A DNA stretch of 64,000 nt from Enterococcus faecalis_A (GCA_051295955.1 JBPDWA010000001.1:248001-312000); one strand, 5' to 3'; counted from the first letter of the stretch, positions 53,238-62,468 are shown. Numbers and translations are program-made. Notes: generated by a model from the sequence alone, not told the origin.

Positions 53238-54560
53238 ATGATTGAAAAAGAAGAACAAGCATTGTTTGACTACGATGCAAAGCTATCGATCAAAGAAGCT
53301 ATACCTATGGGCTTGCAGCATGTTGTTGCAGCTGTTGTAGGAATCGTTACTCCTGGCATCATGATTGCAAAAGTCTGTGGGTTGAACGCTAGCGATACGA
53401 CCATTATTATTCAGACTTCATTAATTTTTTCAGCAATTGCAACTATGATTCAACTTTTTCCTCTCGCAGGTAAAGTCGGGTCGCGACTACCGATTATGAT
53501 GGGCGCTAGTTTTGCTTATGTTCCGATTTTAATCGCAATCGGTGGTGAATTTGGTATTGCAACGATCTTTGGTGCTCAGTTAGTAGGTAGTTTACTAGTG
53601 ATTGTAGTGGGCTTATCTATCAGTAAGATTCGTGTGTTGTTTCCGCCAATTGTGACAGGTACAGTGATTTTAAGCATCGGCTTATCTTTATTTCCGGTGG
53701 CGATTAAATATATGGCCGGCGGAGCTGGAAATACGGATTTTGGTTCTGTAAAAAATTGGTTGGTGGCCTTATTGACTTTCGCAATTGTTTTTTACTTTAA
53801 CTATTTTTCAAACGGCTTTCTTAAATTGTCTGCTATTTTAAATGGTATGGTGATTGGTTATTTGATTTCTTTAGGTATAGGGATGGTTAATTTTACGCCA
53901 GTCAAGGAAGCTGCTTTGTTTCAATTTATCACGCCGCTTCATTTCGGTATGAAATTTCAAATTGTTCCGATTTTAACTTTAGTAGTGATGTTTATTGTTG
54001 ATGCAGTTCAGGCGATTGGCCAATTCACAGCCACCACAGTTGGTGCCATGGAGCGTGAGCCGACAGATAAAGAACTGTCAGGAGGCATTGTGGGTAGTGG
54101 TTTTACTAATTTGATTGGCAGCTTTTTTGGCTCCGTCCCGGTTGCGACTTTTGGTCAAAATGTCGGTTTAGTAACAGTAACTAGGGTAATTAATAAGTAT
54201 GTGATGGTTTTTGCGTCACTGATCTTACTGGTTGCCGGCTTTGTACCTAAAATGGCTTCAATCTTAACGACTATTCCGTATGCTGTCATTGGTGGTGCTA
54301 CCATTTCAGTCTTTGCGTCAATTACGATGACAGGTGTCCGGATGATTTCTTCACAAAAATTGTCACCTCGTAACACGGGAATTGTCGGTATTTCTTTGGC
54401 TTTTGGAGTTGGTGTCACTCTTTCAGAAGGAAGTTTAATCGGCTTTCCTTCTTGGGTCACTACCATCTTTGGCAACTCAGAAGTTATTTTGACTACGCTT
54501 GTCGCAGTTTTGCTAAATATCTTATTGAAAGAAGAAGCGGCTATTGCTAAGTCAAAGTGA
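53238..54560 (+). CDS. Nucleobase:cation symporter-2 family permease (xanthine/uracil/urate)
   Basis: A 440-residue membrane protein with about 14 segments. GLQHVVAAVVGIVTPGIM at the start, the QAIGQFTATTVGAMEREPTDKELSGGIVGSGFTNLIGSFFGSVP block (conserved substrate-binding region) and QNVGLVTVTRV mark the NCS2/UacT-UapA type, which imports xanthine or urate with protons. Its place in the cluster suggests supply of the purine substrate. ATG 53238 has AGAAGGA eight bases upstream. A small hairpin (AGGAAT/ATTCCT, 53187-53204) precedes it. Confidence 0.92.
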   Translation: MIEKEEQALFDYDAKLSIKEAIPMGLQHVVAAVVGIVTPGIMIAKVCGLNASDTTIIIQTSLIFSAIATMIQLFPLAGKVGSRLPIMMGASFAYVPILIAIGGEFGIATIFGAQLVGSLLVIVVGLSISKIRVLFPPIVTGTVILSIGLSLFPVAIKYMAGGAGNTDFGSVKNWLVALLTFAIVFYFNYFSNGFLKLSAILNGMVIGYLISLGIGMVNFTPVKEAALFQFITPLHFGMKFQIVPILTLVVMFIVDAVQAIGQFTATTVGAMEREPTDKELSGGIVGSGFTNLIGSFFGSVPVATFGQNVGLVTVTRVINKYVMVFASLILLVAGFVPKMASILTTIPYAVIGGATISVFASITMTGVRMISSQKLSPRNTGIVGISLAFGVGVTLSEGSLIGFPSWVTTIFGNSEVILTTLVAVLLNILLKEEAAIAKSK

Positions 54561-54616
54561 AAAGTAGGAAGAAGTAAGATAGAAAATCCCGAGTAGGATA
54601 TAACAGAGTCATTGGA

Positions 54617-54657
54617 AAAGGCTGGAGATCCTGTGATTTTTAAAACGGTACCAGCTT
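54617..54657 (+). terminator. Probable weak terminator of the GGCTGG family
   Basis: AAGGCTGG pairs with CCAGCTT around about 28 bases, followed by CTTGTG rather than a clear T run. It lies 57 bp past the permease stop. Confidence 0.35.
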
Positions 54658-54778
54658 CTTGTGAGCTAAGAAAAATCTTGGCTAACAAATCATGAAGAGT
54701 TGCGTGGCTTTTCGGTGAGAATTGTTAGGCGTGCAACTCTTTCATAAATTTTATTTTAAAAATCAAAGGAAATTGAAT

Positions 54779-55363
54779 ATGAAAAAACTATTTTTACAAG
54801 GCCCGCGGATGGTAGGCAAATCAAGCTTGTTGCAATCAGCTATTCAAAAAGCGGAATGTTCCGTTGGTGGTTTTTATGTGAAACGCCATTTTAACCATCA
54901 AGGAATAATTTTAGGCTTTGAGCTGCGGGCGGCCAAAGAACTTCTTACTAAACAAGTTCAGCCAATGAATCGGGATAATTTTTTTATCCAAACGGTCAAT
55001 AATACCCGATGTCAAAAGCTTGCGGTGTTTGAAACATTTGGCTTGTTATTGCTGAAAGAGGCTGAGGTCATAAAAGTAGATCTTATTTTATTGGATGAAA
55101 TCGGAGGAATTGAGTTGTTAGTACCGCAGTTTACAAAAGCTTTAACAGCACTGATCGAACAACCGAGAAAAATAATTGGCGTCTATAAATCAGAACAAAA
55201 CTTTCAAACGCAAAAGCTGCCAGCTAAAGCAAAGCAGCTGCTGATTCAAAAAAGAAGTGCCTTAACTACTGCGATTGCGGCCCAGGGCGGAGTAGTTTTA
55301 TCCTTAACTGCTGGTAATCGTGCTGTATTAGAGAGGCGAGTTCTTACTTTACTGCAAGCATAA
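54779..55363 (+). CDS. P-loop NTPase of the THEP1/NTPase_1 type
   Basis: A 194-residue protein with a P-loop GPRMVGKSSL (8-17), Walker B LILLDEIGGIELL (~101-113) and a middle GGFYVKRH.. that resembles thermophilic-type nucleoside triphosphatases (NTPase_1). It hydrolyses nucleoside triphosphates in studied members. Here it sits between the permease and the ModE-like regulator, ahead of xdhC, so a role in maturation of the molybdenum enzyme or in purine nucleotide handling is possible but unproven. ATG 54779 has an AAAGGAAA site; the frame back to 54722 lacks one. Confidence 0.75.
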   Translation: MKKLFLQGPRMVGKSSLLQSAIQKAECSVGGFYVKRHFNHQGIILGFELRAAKELLTKQVQPMNRDNFFIQTVNNTRCQKLAVFETFGLLLLKEAEVIKVDLILLDEIGGIELLVPQFTKALTALIEQPRKIIGVYKSEQNFQTQKLPAKAKQLLIQKRSALTTAIAAQGGVVLSLTAGNRAVLERRVLTLLQA

Positions 55364-55422
55364 TTTTTTTAACTGTCGTTATCTGTTTTGAGTATAACGG
55401 AATTAAAAAAAGGAGGGATCAC

Positions 55423-55830
55423 ATGAAAGAATATGAAGCGTTTAATTATACCTTGAATTTGAAGCTACGCACGGATAAAGCTTTTTTTGGCCCCGGTGTG
55501 GTAGAGCTGCTTCAGCGAATCGCAGCTACAGGATCTTTAAATACCGCTGCAAAACAAATGAATATGTCGTACAACAAAGCTTGGAGGATTATCAAAAGAG
55601 CGGAAGAAGAGTTGGGCTATGCGTTAATCAATAAAAGTGTTGGTGGCAGTAACGGTGGTGGTTCAACAGTGACCGCTGCCAGTCAAGCATTAACCGATAA
55701 ATTTTTACAGTTCCAAACAATAATTTATCAACAAACCAATCAACAGTTTAAAGAAATATTTTGTGAAGAAACAATAACAATAAAGAATAAGGAGAAAAAG
55801 CATGAAGGAAATTTTTCAACAGCTGAATGA
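55423..55830 (+). CDS. ModE-like winged-helix molybdate regulator (DNA-binding domain only)
   Basis: A 135-residue LysR-type winged helix like the N-terminal domain of ModE: FFGPGVVELLQRIAATGSLNTAAKQMNMSYNKAWRIIKRAEEELGY, then GGSNGGGSTVT. There is no MOP molybdate-binding domain, so how it senses molybdate, if at all, is unclear. It overlaps the xdhC start by 29 bp, so they are cotranscribed and linked to molybdenum enzyme expression. AGGAGG upstream. Confidence 0.88.
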   Translation: MKEYEAFNYTLNLKLRTDKAFFGPGVVELLQRIAATGSLNTAAKQMNMSYNKAWRIIKRAEEELGYALINKSVGGSNGGGSTVTAASQALTDKFLQFQTIIYQQTNQQFKEIFCEETITIKNKEKKHEGNFSTAE

Positions 55831-56815
55831 ATTACTTGAAAGACAACAAGCGGCCGTTTTAGTGACCGTTATTTCCAGTGTTGGTTCTACGCCAAGAGGC
55901 AAGGGAGCACATATGTTAGTGACCGATGAAGGCCGAGTAGCAGGGACAATCGGTGGCGGCGCAGTTGAATTTCGTGCTGAAGAATTAGCGAAAGACGTCT
56001 TAAAGACACAAAAAGCTTCCAAGGAAAAATTTATTTTGGCGCCCAATGATATCGCTGATCTTGGCATGGTTTGCGGTGGCAACGTAGAAGTTTCATTTCA
56101 TTATTTTGCTAGTAATGATCCGCAGATTGAACAAATTTGCAGAAAAATCAATCATTGTTATGCTGAAAATCAGCAAGGTTGGCTGCTTTTAGCGACAACA
56201 GCTACTAACGGCAATGGTATTGGTTTTTATAGTCCTAAGACTGGTTTACTTGGTAACTTAGGAGTAGACGTTGCTACCATAGATTTTCAAGAAAGCACCG
56301 CTCAAGTGATTAGCGATCAATGTTCATATTGGATTGAACCGCTATTGAAGGGGGGGAATGTTTACGTTTTTGGTAGTGGTCATGTGGCTCAAGCGGTAGT
56401 GCCGGTTTTGGAAAAATTGGATTTTTATTGTGTTGTTGTCGATGACCGACCCCAACTTTTGACGGCTGATTATTTCCCTGATGCTGATCAAAGGGTGCTG
56501 GCTGATTTAACTCATATTGAAAAAAGTGTTCAGTTGAAAGCTACGGATTATGCCGTAGTCATGACTCGCAGTCATAAGTTTGACTTTGAAGTGACGCGCC
56601 AATTATTGCGGAAGCCACCTGAGTATATTGGTGTTATGGGCAGTCAGCGTAAAATCGACCTTCAGATTAAACGCCTAAGGGAAAGTGGTTTTGTACAAGC
56701 TGAGATTCAGCGGATTAATATGCCAATCGGCTTAAACATTAAAGCTGAAACGCCAGCGGAATTGGCAATTAGTGTTGCCGGAGAATTGATCATGAAACGA
56801 GCTGCCAAACGATGA
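55802..56815 (+). CDS. xdhC: XdhC family molybdenum hydroxylase maturation protein
   Basis: A 337-residue protein that loads sulfurated (or selenium-bearing) molybdenum cofactor onto xanthine dehydrogenases. The N-terminal XdhC/CoxI domain shows VTVISSVGSTPRGKGAHMLV, GTIGGGAVEF and LGMVCGGNVEV with the conserved Cys, and the C-terminal Rossmann domain has VYVFGSGHVAQAVVPVLEKL and YIGVMGSQRK. It serves the xdh gene at the right end of the window. ATG 55802, inside the end of the ModE-like gene, follows GGAGAAA. Confidence 0.93.
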   Translation: MKEIFQQLNELLERQQAAVLVTVISSVGSTPRGKGAHMLVTDEGRVAGTIGGGAVEFRAEELAKDVLKTQKASKEKFILAPNDIADLGMVCGGNVEVSFHYFASNDPQIEQICRKINHCYAENQQGWLLLATTATNGNGIGFYSPKTGLLGNLGVDVATIDFQESTAQVISDQCSYWIEPLLKGGNVYVFGSGHVAQAVVPVLEKLDFYCVVVDDRPQLLTADYFPDADQRVLADLTHIEKSVQLKATDYAVVMTRSHKFDFEVTRQLLRKPPEYIGVMGSQRKIDLQIKRLRESGFVQAEIQRINMPIGLNIKAETPAELAISVAGELIMKRAAKR

Positions 56816-56834
56816 ATGAAGTAGGTGAGACAAC

Positions 56835-57863
56835 ATGAGAAACGACCAATCAGTAACTTGTAAGAAAACAACGATTGTTCTAGGGAGTGCCCTGGTCTTT
56901 TTAATGATTTTTCTGCTTTCCTTTTTTCTGGGGAAATTTCCTATTTCTTTGACAGATTTTTGGCGGGCAACTTTTAACAAAGTGGTGCCTTTTAAACAGA
57001 CTTGGAGTTCACAAGTTGAAGTAGTTTTGTTTCAAATTCGGTTTCCACGTATTATTCTTGCGGCCGTAATTGGTGCCGGTATTTCCATTGCTGGAGCTAC
57101 TTATCAGGCTATTTTCCAAAATCCCATGATTTCACAAGATATTTTAGGAGCGTCAAACGGCGCAGCTTTTGGTGCCGCCACGGCTTTGTTTTTTGCACTG
57201 ACGTATCAGCAAGTTATCGGTCTATCGTTTTTGTTTGGCCTTTTAGCGGTAGGATCGGTGTTAGTTATCGATCGTTTTTTACGCAGTACAGCTACTTTGA
57301 AGCTGGTTTTAATTGGTCTAATGATTGGTTCGCTGTTTTCTAGCGCAGTTTCATTTTTAAAGCTAGTCTGTGATCCAACTAATACATTGCCGGCAATTAC
57401 TTATTGGTTGATGGGCAGTCTGGCCTCTAGCAATCAACACAATGTTTTTTTTGCCGTTCCTTTAATTTTGTTAGGAATGCTTCCTATTTTTTTATTGCGT
57501 TGGCAGTTAAATATGCTCGCTCTAGGAGAAGAAGAAGCCTTGACTTTAGGCGTGAATAGCTCATTTTTGCGCTTAGTTTTTATTGCTTGTGCAACGTTGA
57601 TTACTGCTGCTGCCGTTTCAGTTAGCGGCTTGATTGGCTGGGTCGGCTTGGTTGTACCCCACTTTTCGCGGATACTGGTAGGGCAAGATCATCGTTTTAG
57701 CATTCCCACCACCGCTCTTTTAGGGAGTTCTTTTTTGTTGCTGGTGGATAATTGTTCTCGATTGCTGACCACTAGTGAAATTCCAATCGGTATTTTGACT
57801 TCTTTTATTGGAGCACCCATTTTTCTAATTCTATTAGTGCAAGATAGTCGAGCTGTTCGCTAA
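56835..57863 (+). CDS. FecCD-type ABC importer permease
   Basis: A 342-residue integral membrane protein with about nine to ten helices. RFPRIILAAVIGAGISIAGATYQAIFQNPMISQDILGASNGAAFGAA is the FecCD/BtuC signature, and GLIGWVGLVVPHFSRILVGQDHR is the conserved C-terminal loop. Family substrates are iron-siderophores, haem, B12 and, in MolBC-like systems, molybdate or tungstate. Sitting right after ModE-like and xdhC genes, a molybdenum-related cargo is a reasonable guess. AGGTGAG 5' of ATG 56835. Confidence 0.9.
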   Translation: MRNDQSVTCKKTTIVLGSALVFLMIFLLSFFLGKFPISLTDFWRATFNKVVPFKQTWSSQVEVVLFQIRFPRIILAAVIGAGISIAGATYQAIFQNPMISQDILGASNGAAFGAATALFFALTYQQVIGLSFLFGLLAVGSVLVIDRFLRSTATLKLVLIGLMIGSLFSSAVSFLKLVCDPTNTLPAITYWLMGSLASSNQHNVFFAVPLILLGMLPIFLLRWQLNMLALGEEEALTLGVNSSFLRLVFIACATLITAAAVSVSGLIGWVGLVVPHFSRILVGQDHRFSIPTTALLGSSFLLLVDNCSRLLTTSEIPIGILTSFIGAPIFLILLVQDSRAVR

Positions 57864-57881
57864 AAAGTCAGGAGGTTTCAA

Positions 57882-58646
57882 ATGTTAACTGTTACTAATT
57901 TGAGTTATGCGTGCCGTCATCAAAAAGTGTTAGATAATTTATCTTTTAATTTAAAAGCTGGACAAACCGTGTGTGTATTGGGCAAAAACGGCGTCGGTAA
58001 GAGTACCTTATTTAAGTGTTTATTGAATATTTTACAACCGACATCAGGTACGATCACCATTAATGGTCAGGCTACTAAGCATTACTCTAGAAACGAACTC
58101 GCTCAACAAATTGCGTATATTCCGCAAAAGCCACTAACGACTATTGATTTTACTGTATTTGAAATGGTATTAATGGGTGCGGCGGTGGGATTAAAAAGCT
58201 ATCAGCAGCCCAAAAAAACAGAAATACAGCGGGTGGAAGAGACCTTAACCCGTTTGAAGATTAGCCACCTGAAAAACCAACCTTTTTCGGCTATCAGTGG
58301 AGGAGAACAACAGTTAGTAATCATCGCTCGTTCAATCGCCCAACAAAGCAAGATTCTGATTATGGATGAACCTTGTGCTAATTTGGATTACGGCAATCAA
58401 ATTATGGTCTTAAAAATGAGCCAATCTTTAGCAGCGCAAGGTTATTTGGTGATTCAATCAACGCATGATCCAAACCACGCTTTGCAATATGCTCAACAAG
58501 TGTTGGTGTTAAAAAACGGCTGTCTAAAAGCGCAAGGGCCACCAGCAGAAATATTAACTAGCCAACAATTGGAAGAAATATATCAAGTACCAATAGCAGT
58601 CCACCAATTAGATAGTTATCCACAGCAGATTTGTTTACCTAAATAA
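57882..58646 (+). CDS. ABC importer ATPase (FecE/BtuD type)
   Basis: A 254-residue ATPase with Walker A GKNGVGKST (~34-42), Q-loop AYIPQKPL, signature ISGGEQQLV and Walker B ILIMDEPCANLD. It powers the FecCD-type permease 18 bp upstream. AGGAGG before ATG 57882. All catalytic motifs are intact. Confidence 0.92.
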   Translation: MLTVTNLSYACRHQKVLDNLSFNLKAGQTVCVLGKNGVGKSTLFKCLLNILQPTSGTITINGQATKHYSRNELAQQIAYIPQKPLTTIDFTVFEMVLMGAAVGLKSYQQPKKTEIQRVEETLTRLKISHLKNQPFSAISGGEQQLVIIARSIAQQSKILIMDEPCANLDYGNQIMVLKMSQSLAAQGYLVIQSTHDPNHALQYAQQVLVLKNGCLKAQGPPAEILTSQQLEEIYQVPIAVHQLDSYPQQICLPK

Positions 58647-58665
58647 TCACTTCGCTTAGTTTTGA

Positions 58666-59367
58666 ATGGAAAGAAGACTTGTTATGTGTAAGCTTTATGA
58701 TGAAATTATTGAAGGAATTCATCCGGGAATAAAATTGGATGAGGTGGCGCAAACGAATAGTTGGCTGTTTGCCTGCAGCAACGGTACGATTGGCAGTGCT
58801 ATGAACTGTGCTAAAAGTTCTTCTTTCTCTTTTACGAAATATCAAGGAGCTCAGCTGCAGGAAGTCACTGCTTTAGTAAAGTCATGAGATTTTCAACGAG
58901 CTAGTTTAGGTTTGGCTGCTAGTAACAGCTTTTATCATCAAACTAGCAAATTAAAGCAACTGAGTAGGTCTGCTGGTCTTACTTATCAAGATACATTTGT
59001 TGCTTTATTGGCTAGCCGTTCTACGCAAAAAAACGGTATGATCGGTCATTTTCCTTTTGTGGACCGTTACCCACAGTTTCAACATTAGGTTTATATATTT
59101 GAACTCACACCCAAAGCAGGGGATCATTCAGCCAGCGTCAGTGAATTTTTATTACTGGAAATGGAACTAGTCTATATTTCAGGCTTAACGCTGATTAATA
59201 AAACATTGCCACGACTATTGGAGCTTTCCCAAAATGCGCAAACGATCCTAGTAGGCACCAGTTGTCCGTTATGTTCTACGCTTTTTCATCATGGAATAGA
59301 TGTGTTGGCTGGCACGCTTTATCATCAAATTTTGGGTAGAATTACTCGTAGGCCAACAACCAGCTAA
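58666..59367 (+). pseudogene. DUF364/DUF4213-like (putative heavy-metal chelation) gene, broken by TGA and TAG
   Basis: One frame runs from about 58684 (MCKLYDEIIEGI) to TAA at 59365-59367, interrupted by TGA at 58885-58887 and TAG at 59086-59088. Both sides read on as one protein: LVKS-stop-DFQRASLGLAASNSF, and FQH-stop-VYIFELTPKAGDH, ending with GTSCPLCSTLFHHGIDVLAGT, which resembles the DUF364 domain of heavy-metal-chelation proteins found next to FecCD importers. TGA most simply replaces a Trp codon. Selenocysteine is unlikely because no hairpin resembling a bacterial SECIS follows and a second, different stop is present. It lies between the ATPase and the binding protein of the same importer. 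Confidence 0.75.
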
Positions 59368-59426
59368 GGCTTCCTTAAATAGGCGGGTCCAACCTATAAT
59401 TATTACACAAAGAAAGGATAATAAAA

Positions 59427-60533
59427 ATGAAAAAAATATTTCAACTCTGGCTACTTGCCAGCATAGTGCTGCTGACTAGTGTAGCCTGCGGGAATCGTAA
59501 GGAACAATCAACAGATACTACTGAAAAGCAGACAACGACGAGTCAACAAACCAAAGCTGCTACCCGAACGTTTGTAGATTCTGCCGATCGTAAAGTTCAA
59601 GTGCCGGTAGAAATTAAAAAAATCGCCCCTTCCGGCTCATTAGCACAGCTTGTTTTATATACCAGCTCACCGGATTTATTAGTTGGATTGTCCGGATCAT
59701 TTGCGCCCAAAGCCCAAGAATACATCCCTAAAAAGTATCAAGCTTTACCAGTTTTCGGTCAATTTTACGGTAAAAGTGCTAGCTTGAATATGGAAGCTTT
59801 AAGCGCTGCAGCACCTGATGTGATCATTGATATTGGAGAAGTAAAAAAGACCATTAAAGAAGATATGGATAAATTGCAAGATCAACTCGCTATTCCAACT
59901 ATTTTTATTGAAGCTAATTTAAAAAATATGGGGGAAACTTACCAAAAGCTAGGCGAGTTGTTAGGGAATACGCAAGAAACAGAACCGTTAAGTCATTATT
60001 GTCAACAAGTTATTACAAAAGCAGAGCAAGTAAAAGCGCAACTGCCGGACTCAAAACGCAAAAGTGTTTATTACGCAGCTGGCAAAGCTGGCTTAAACAC
60101 CAATGCAGAAGGTTCTTTTCATGCTCAAGTGCTGGATGAAGTTGGCGTCAAAAATGTAGTAACGGGAGTCGATGTGGTCTCTACCGGTGCCGGTACGACT
60201 GTTTCCATGGAACAATTACTACAATGGCAACCTGATTACATTTTAGCGGAATCAAAAGACGTCTATCGGTTGATTACGACAGACGCTGCCTGGCAAGAGT
60301 TAACGGCTGTTAAAGAAGGTCGAGTATACCAAGTACCAACTGTTCCCTACAATTTTTTAAGTTCACCGCCATCTGTTAACCGAATGATCGGCATTCAATG
60401 GTTAGGACAATTAATTTATCCTGAACAGTATCAGTTAAACTTGAAAAAATCAGTCGCTGAATTTTATGATTTGTTTTACCATACGCAACCAAACGCTGAT
60501 CAATTAGCTAAGATATTAGTACATGCACAGTAG
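59427..60533 (+). CDS. ABC importer substrate-binding lipoprotein
   Basis: A 368-residue cluster-A-III/periplasmic-binding-type lipoprotein. The signal peptide ends in LTSVAC, with lipidated Cys21; a Thr/Gln-rich linker (22-45) follows, then RTFVDSADRKVQVPVEIKKIAPSGSLAQLVLY, PDVIIDIGE and QWQPDYILAESKDVYRL of the FepB/BtuF/TroA fold. It serves the FecCD-type permease and ATPase upstream, separated only by the broken DUF364 gene. Cargo unknown. AAAGGA site upstream of ATG 59427. Confidence 0.9.
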   Translation: MKKIFQLWLLASIVLLTSVACGNRKEQSTDTTEKQTTTSQQTKAATRTFVDSADRKVQVPVEIKKIAPSGSLAQLVLYTSSPDLLVGLSGSFAPKAQEYIPKKYQALPVFGQFYGKSASLNMEALSAAAPDVIIDIGEVKKTIKEDMDKLQDQLAIPTIFIEANLKNMGETYQKLGELLGNTQETEPLSHYCQQVITKAEQVKAQLPDSKRKSVYYAAGKAGLNTNAEGSFHAQVLDEVGVKNVVTGVDVVSTGAGTTVSMEQLLQWQPDYILAESKDVYRLITTDAAWQELTAVKEGRVYQVPTVPYNFLSSPPSVNRMIGIQWLGQLIYPEQYQLNLKKSVAEFYDLFYHTQPNADQLAKILVHAQ

Positions 60534-60552
60534 CTGAAAAAAGAGACCGGAA

Positions 60553-61711
60553 ATGCAAATCAAAACAGAATTACTTGAAATATTTGCCGAATTTGATGAA
60601 GCAAGACGCCAAGGCTTTATCGAAGTCAAGCCAATCAAGGAAAAAGGAATTCCCGTAATCGGTGTCTACTGTACATTTCTGCCAGAAAAACTGGTTTTAG
60701 CAGCAAATGCAGTTCAAATTAGTCTTTGCTCAACCTCAGATGAGACCATCGCCGCTGCCGAAGAAGATTTGCCAAGGAATCTATGTCCTTTGATTAAATC
60801 CAGTTATGGTTTCGGGAAGACTGATCGCTGCCCATTTTTCTATTTTTCCGATTTAGTAGTGGGGGAAACAACATGTGATGGCAAGAAGAAAATGTATGAG
60901 TACATGGCTGATTTCAAACCATTGTATTTAATGCAGCTACCGAATATGCGTAATTCAAGAGCAGCTTTTGAACTATGGAAAGCAGAAATAATGCGTTTCT
61001 AAGAAAAAATAGCAAGCTTTCTTAAAATGACAATTACTGAAGGGCAGATCCGTCAAGCCATTCGCATGAAAAATAAAGAACGAGAAGCACGTAAAGCTTT
61101 TTATAGTTTAGGTAAATTAAATCCACCGGCCTTTGAAGGGTCAGAAATTTTCAAAGTCATGTATGGGGCAAACTATACATTTGAAAAAAACGACTTAATT
61201 CAAAAATTAACGACTACCACCAATAGTATTCGCACTCAATACCCTAAAAAAAGCAACCAGGTGGAAAGCCCCGCATTTTAATTACTGGTTCTCCAATGAG
61301 TGGCGTTACTGAAAAAGTTATCCATGCCGTAGAAGCAAACGGGGGCACCATTGTAGCCTTTGAAAATTGCACGGTTGCCAAAGCTGTTGAACGATTGGTC
61401 GATGAAGAAAAAGCGGATGTTTATGAAGCGTTGGCGGAAAAATACCTCGACATCGGCTGTGCCTGTATGTCCAATAATACTAGCCGCTTTGACTTACTTG
61501 ATCAAATGATCGATACCTATCAAGTGGATGGAGTTTTGGATATGGTGCTACAATCGTGCTACTATATGCCATTGAATCAATGAAGGTTAGACGCTTTTGC
61601 CAAGAAGCCAAAAATATATCTTATTTATATTTAAAAACGGATTATTCTCCAGTAGATTTGGAACAGATCAATACCCGTGTTGCTGCTTTTATCGAAATGT
61701 TAGCGGGGTGA
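60553..61711 (+). pseudogene. yjiM: YjiM/HgdB-like double-cubane-cluster reductase, broken by one nonsense codon and two frameshifts
   Basis: The reading passes through three frames. The first 149 codons (SYGFGKTDRCPFFYFSD, GETTCDGKKKMYEYMADFKP) stop at TAA 61000-61002, but the same frame continues with EKIASFLK and ITEGQIRQAIRMKNKERE. At a run of seven A (61246-61252) the frame shifts; one more A would restore PGGKPRILITGSPMSG. The next frame (VTEKVIHAVEANGG, GCACMSNNTSR, YQVDGVLDMVLQSC) shifts again near 61565, at TACTATATGCC, before AIESMKVRRF and the end INTRVAAFIEML. This family reduces an unknown substrate with two double-cubane clusters and needs the YjiL activator next door, which is also broken. 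Confidence 0.85.
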
Positions 61712-61716
61712 TTACA

Positions 61717-62461
61717 GTGAAAGTAATTGGCTTAGACAGCGGTTCAACCACAACCAAAGCGTGCTTTTTGAAAACAACCAGTTGGTAAGAAAGCAACTTG
61801 CTCCTACCTCAGGAGACTCCAAAAAAGCTGCGTCAAAAATCGTTGCTAAACTTGCTCCAGCTTCAGAGACATACATGGTGGCAACAGGCTATGGTCGTAA
61901 TCTCCTGGCAGCAGATAAAGCCGTGACAGAGATTACTTGCCACGCTAGAGGAGCTTCGGTTTTAAAAAGCGGCCTTCAAACGGTTATCGATATTGGCAGT
62001 CAAGATAGCAAAACAATTAAGCTGGATCAAAACGGCAAAGTGTTAAACTTTAATATGAATGATAAATGTGCAGCAGGAACTGGTCGTTTTGTAGAAGCTT
62101 TAATGCGCACATTGGGAGAAAATATTACGCATCTAGATTCTTTTGTGGCTGAGGCAACCCCCATTAAAATTAACAGCATGTGTATCGTATTTGCTGAATC
62201 AGAAGTGATTGGCTTAATCGGAAAAGGAGCCAAAAGAGCAGATATAGCTCTCGGTGTACTACATTCAATTGCCAGGCGTATCAGCAATCAGGTGCGGCAA
62301 GTCACGCCTATAGCTGGCCCGATCTTTTTTTCCGGAGGCTTGTCCAATAGTCGCATTATGGCCGAACTGATTGAAGAGTACACGAGCAGACTGTCTACTC
62401 CGATTCGAAACTTGCTCAGTATGTCGGTGCAATTGGTGCTGCTCAAATTGGTTTAGATTAA
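61717..62461 (+). pseudogene. yjiL: YjiL/HgdC-like ATP-dependent dehydratase activator, broken by two frameshifts
   Basis: GTG 61717 (after GGGGTG) starts VIGLDSGSTTTKA, the ATP-binding loop of the BadF/HgdC family. One missing base near 61760 shifts to the frame LFENNQLVRKQL.. which carries VATGYGRN, VIDIGSQDSK, the [4Fe-4S] cysteines in NDKCAAGTG and NSMCIVFAESE, and FFSGGLSNS. Near 62400 the frame shifts again, because SKLAQYVGAIGAAQIGLD, the usual C terminus, is read in a third frame to TAA 62459-62461. It is the partner of the preceding broken YjiM-like gene. Confidence 0.85.
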
Positions 62462-62468
62462 ATTAAAT

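Noticed and set aside
58885..58887. In-frame TGA in the DUF364-like gene as a selenocysteine codon, tempting because the cluster is probably selenium-linked
   Set aside because: A TAG follows in the same frame, the flanks read like a Trp position, no obvious SECIS hairpin lies just downstream, and the selenium of Mo hydroxylases is in the cofactor, not in selenocysteine.
61597..61788. Separate 63-residue protein between yjiM and yjiL
   Set aside because: It is the shifted frame of the yjiM end running into the yjiL start; the conserved segments belong to the neighbouring genes.
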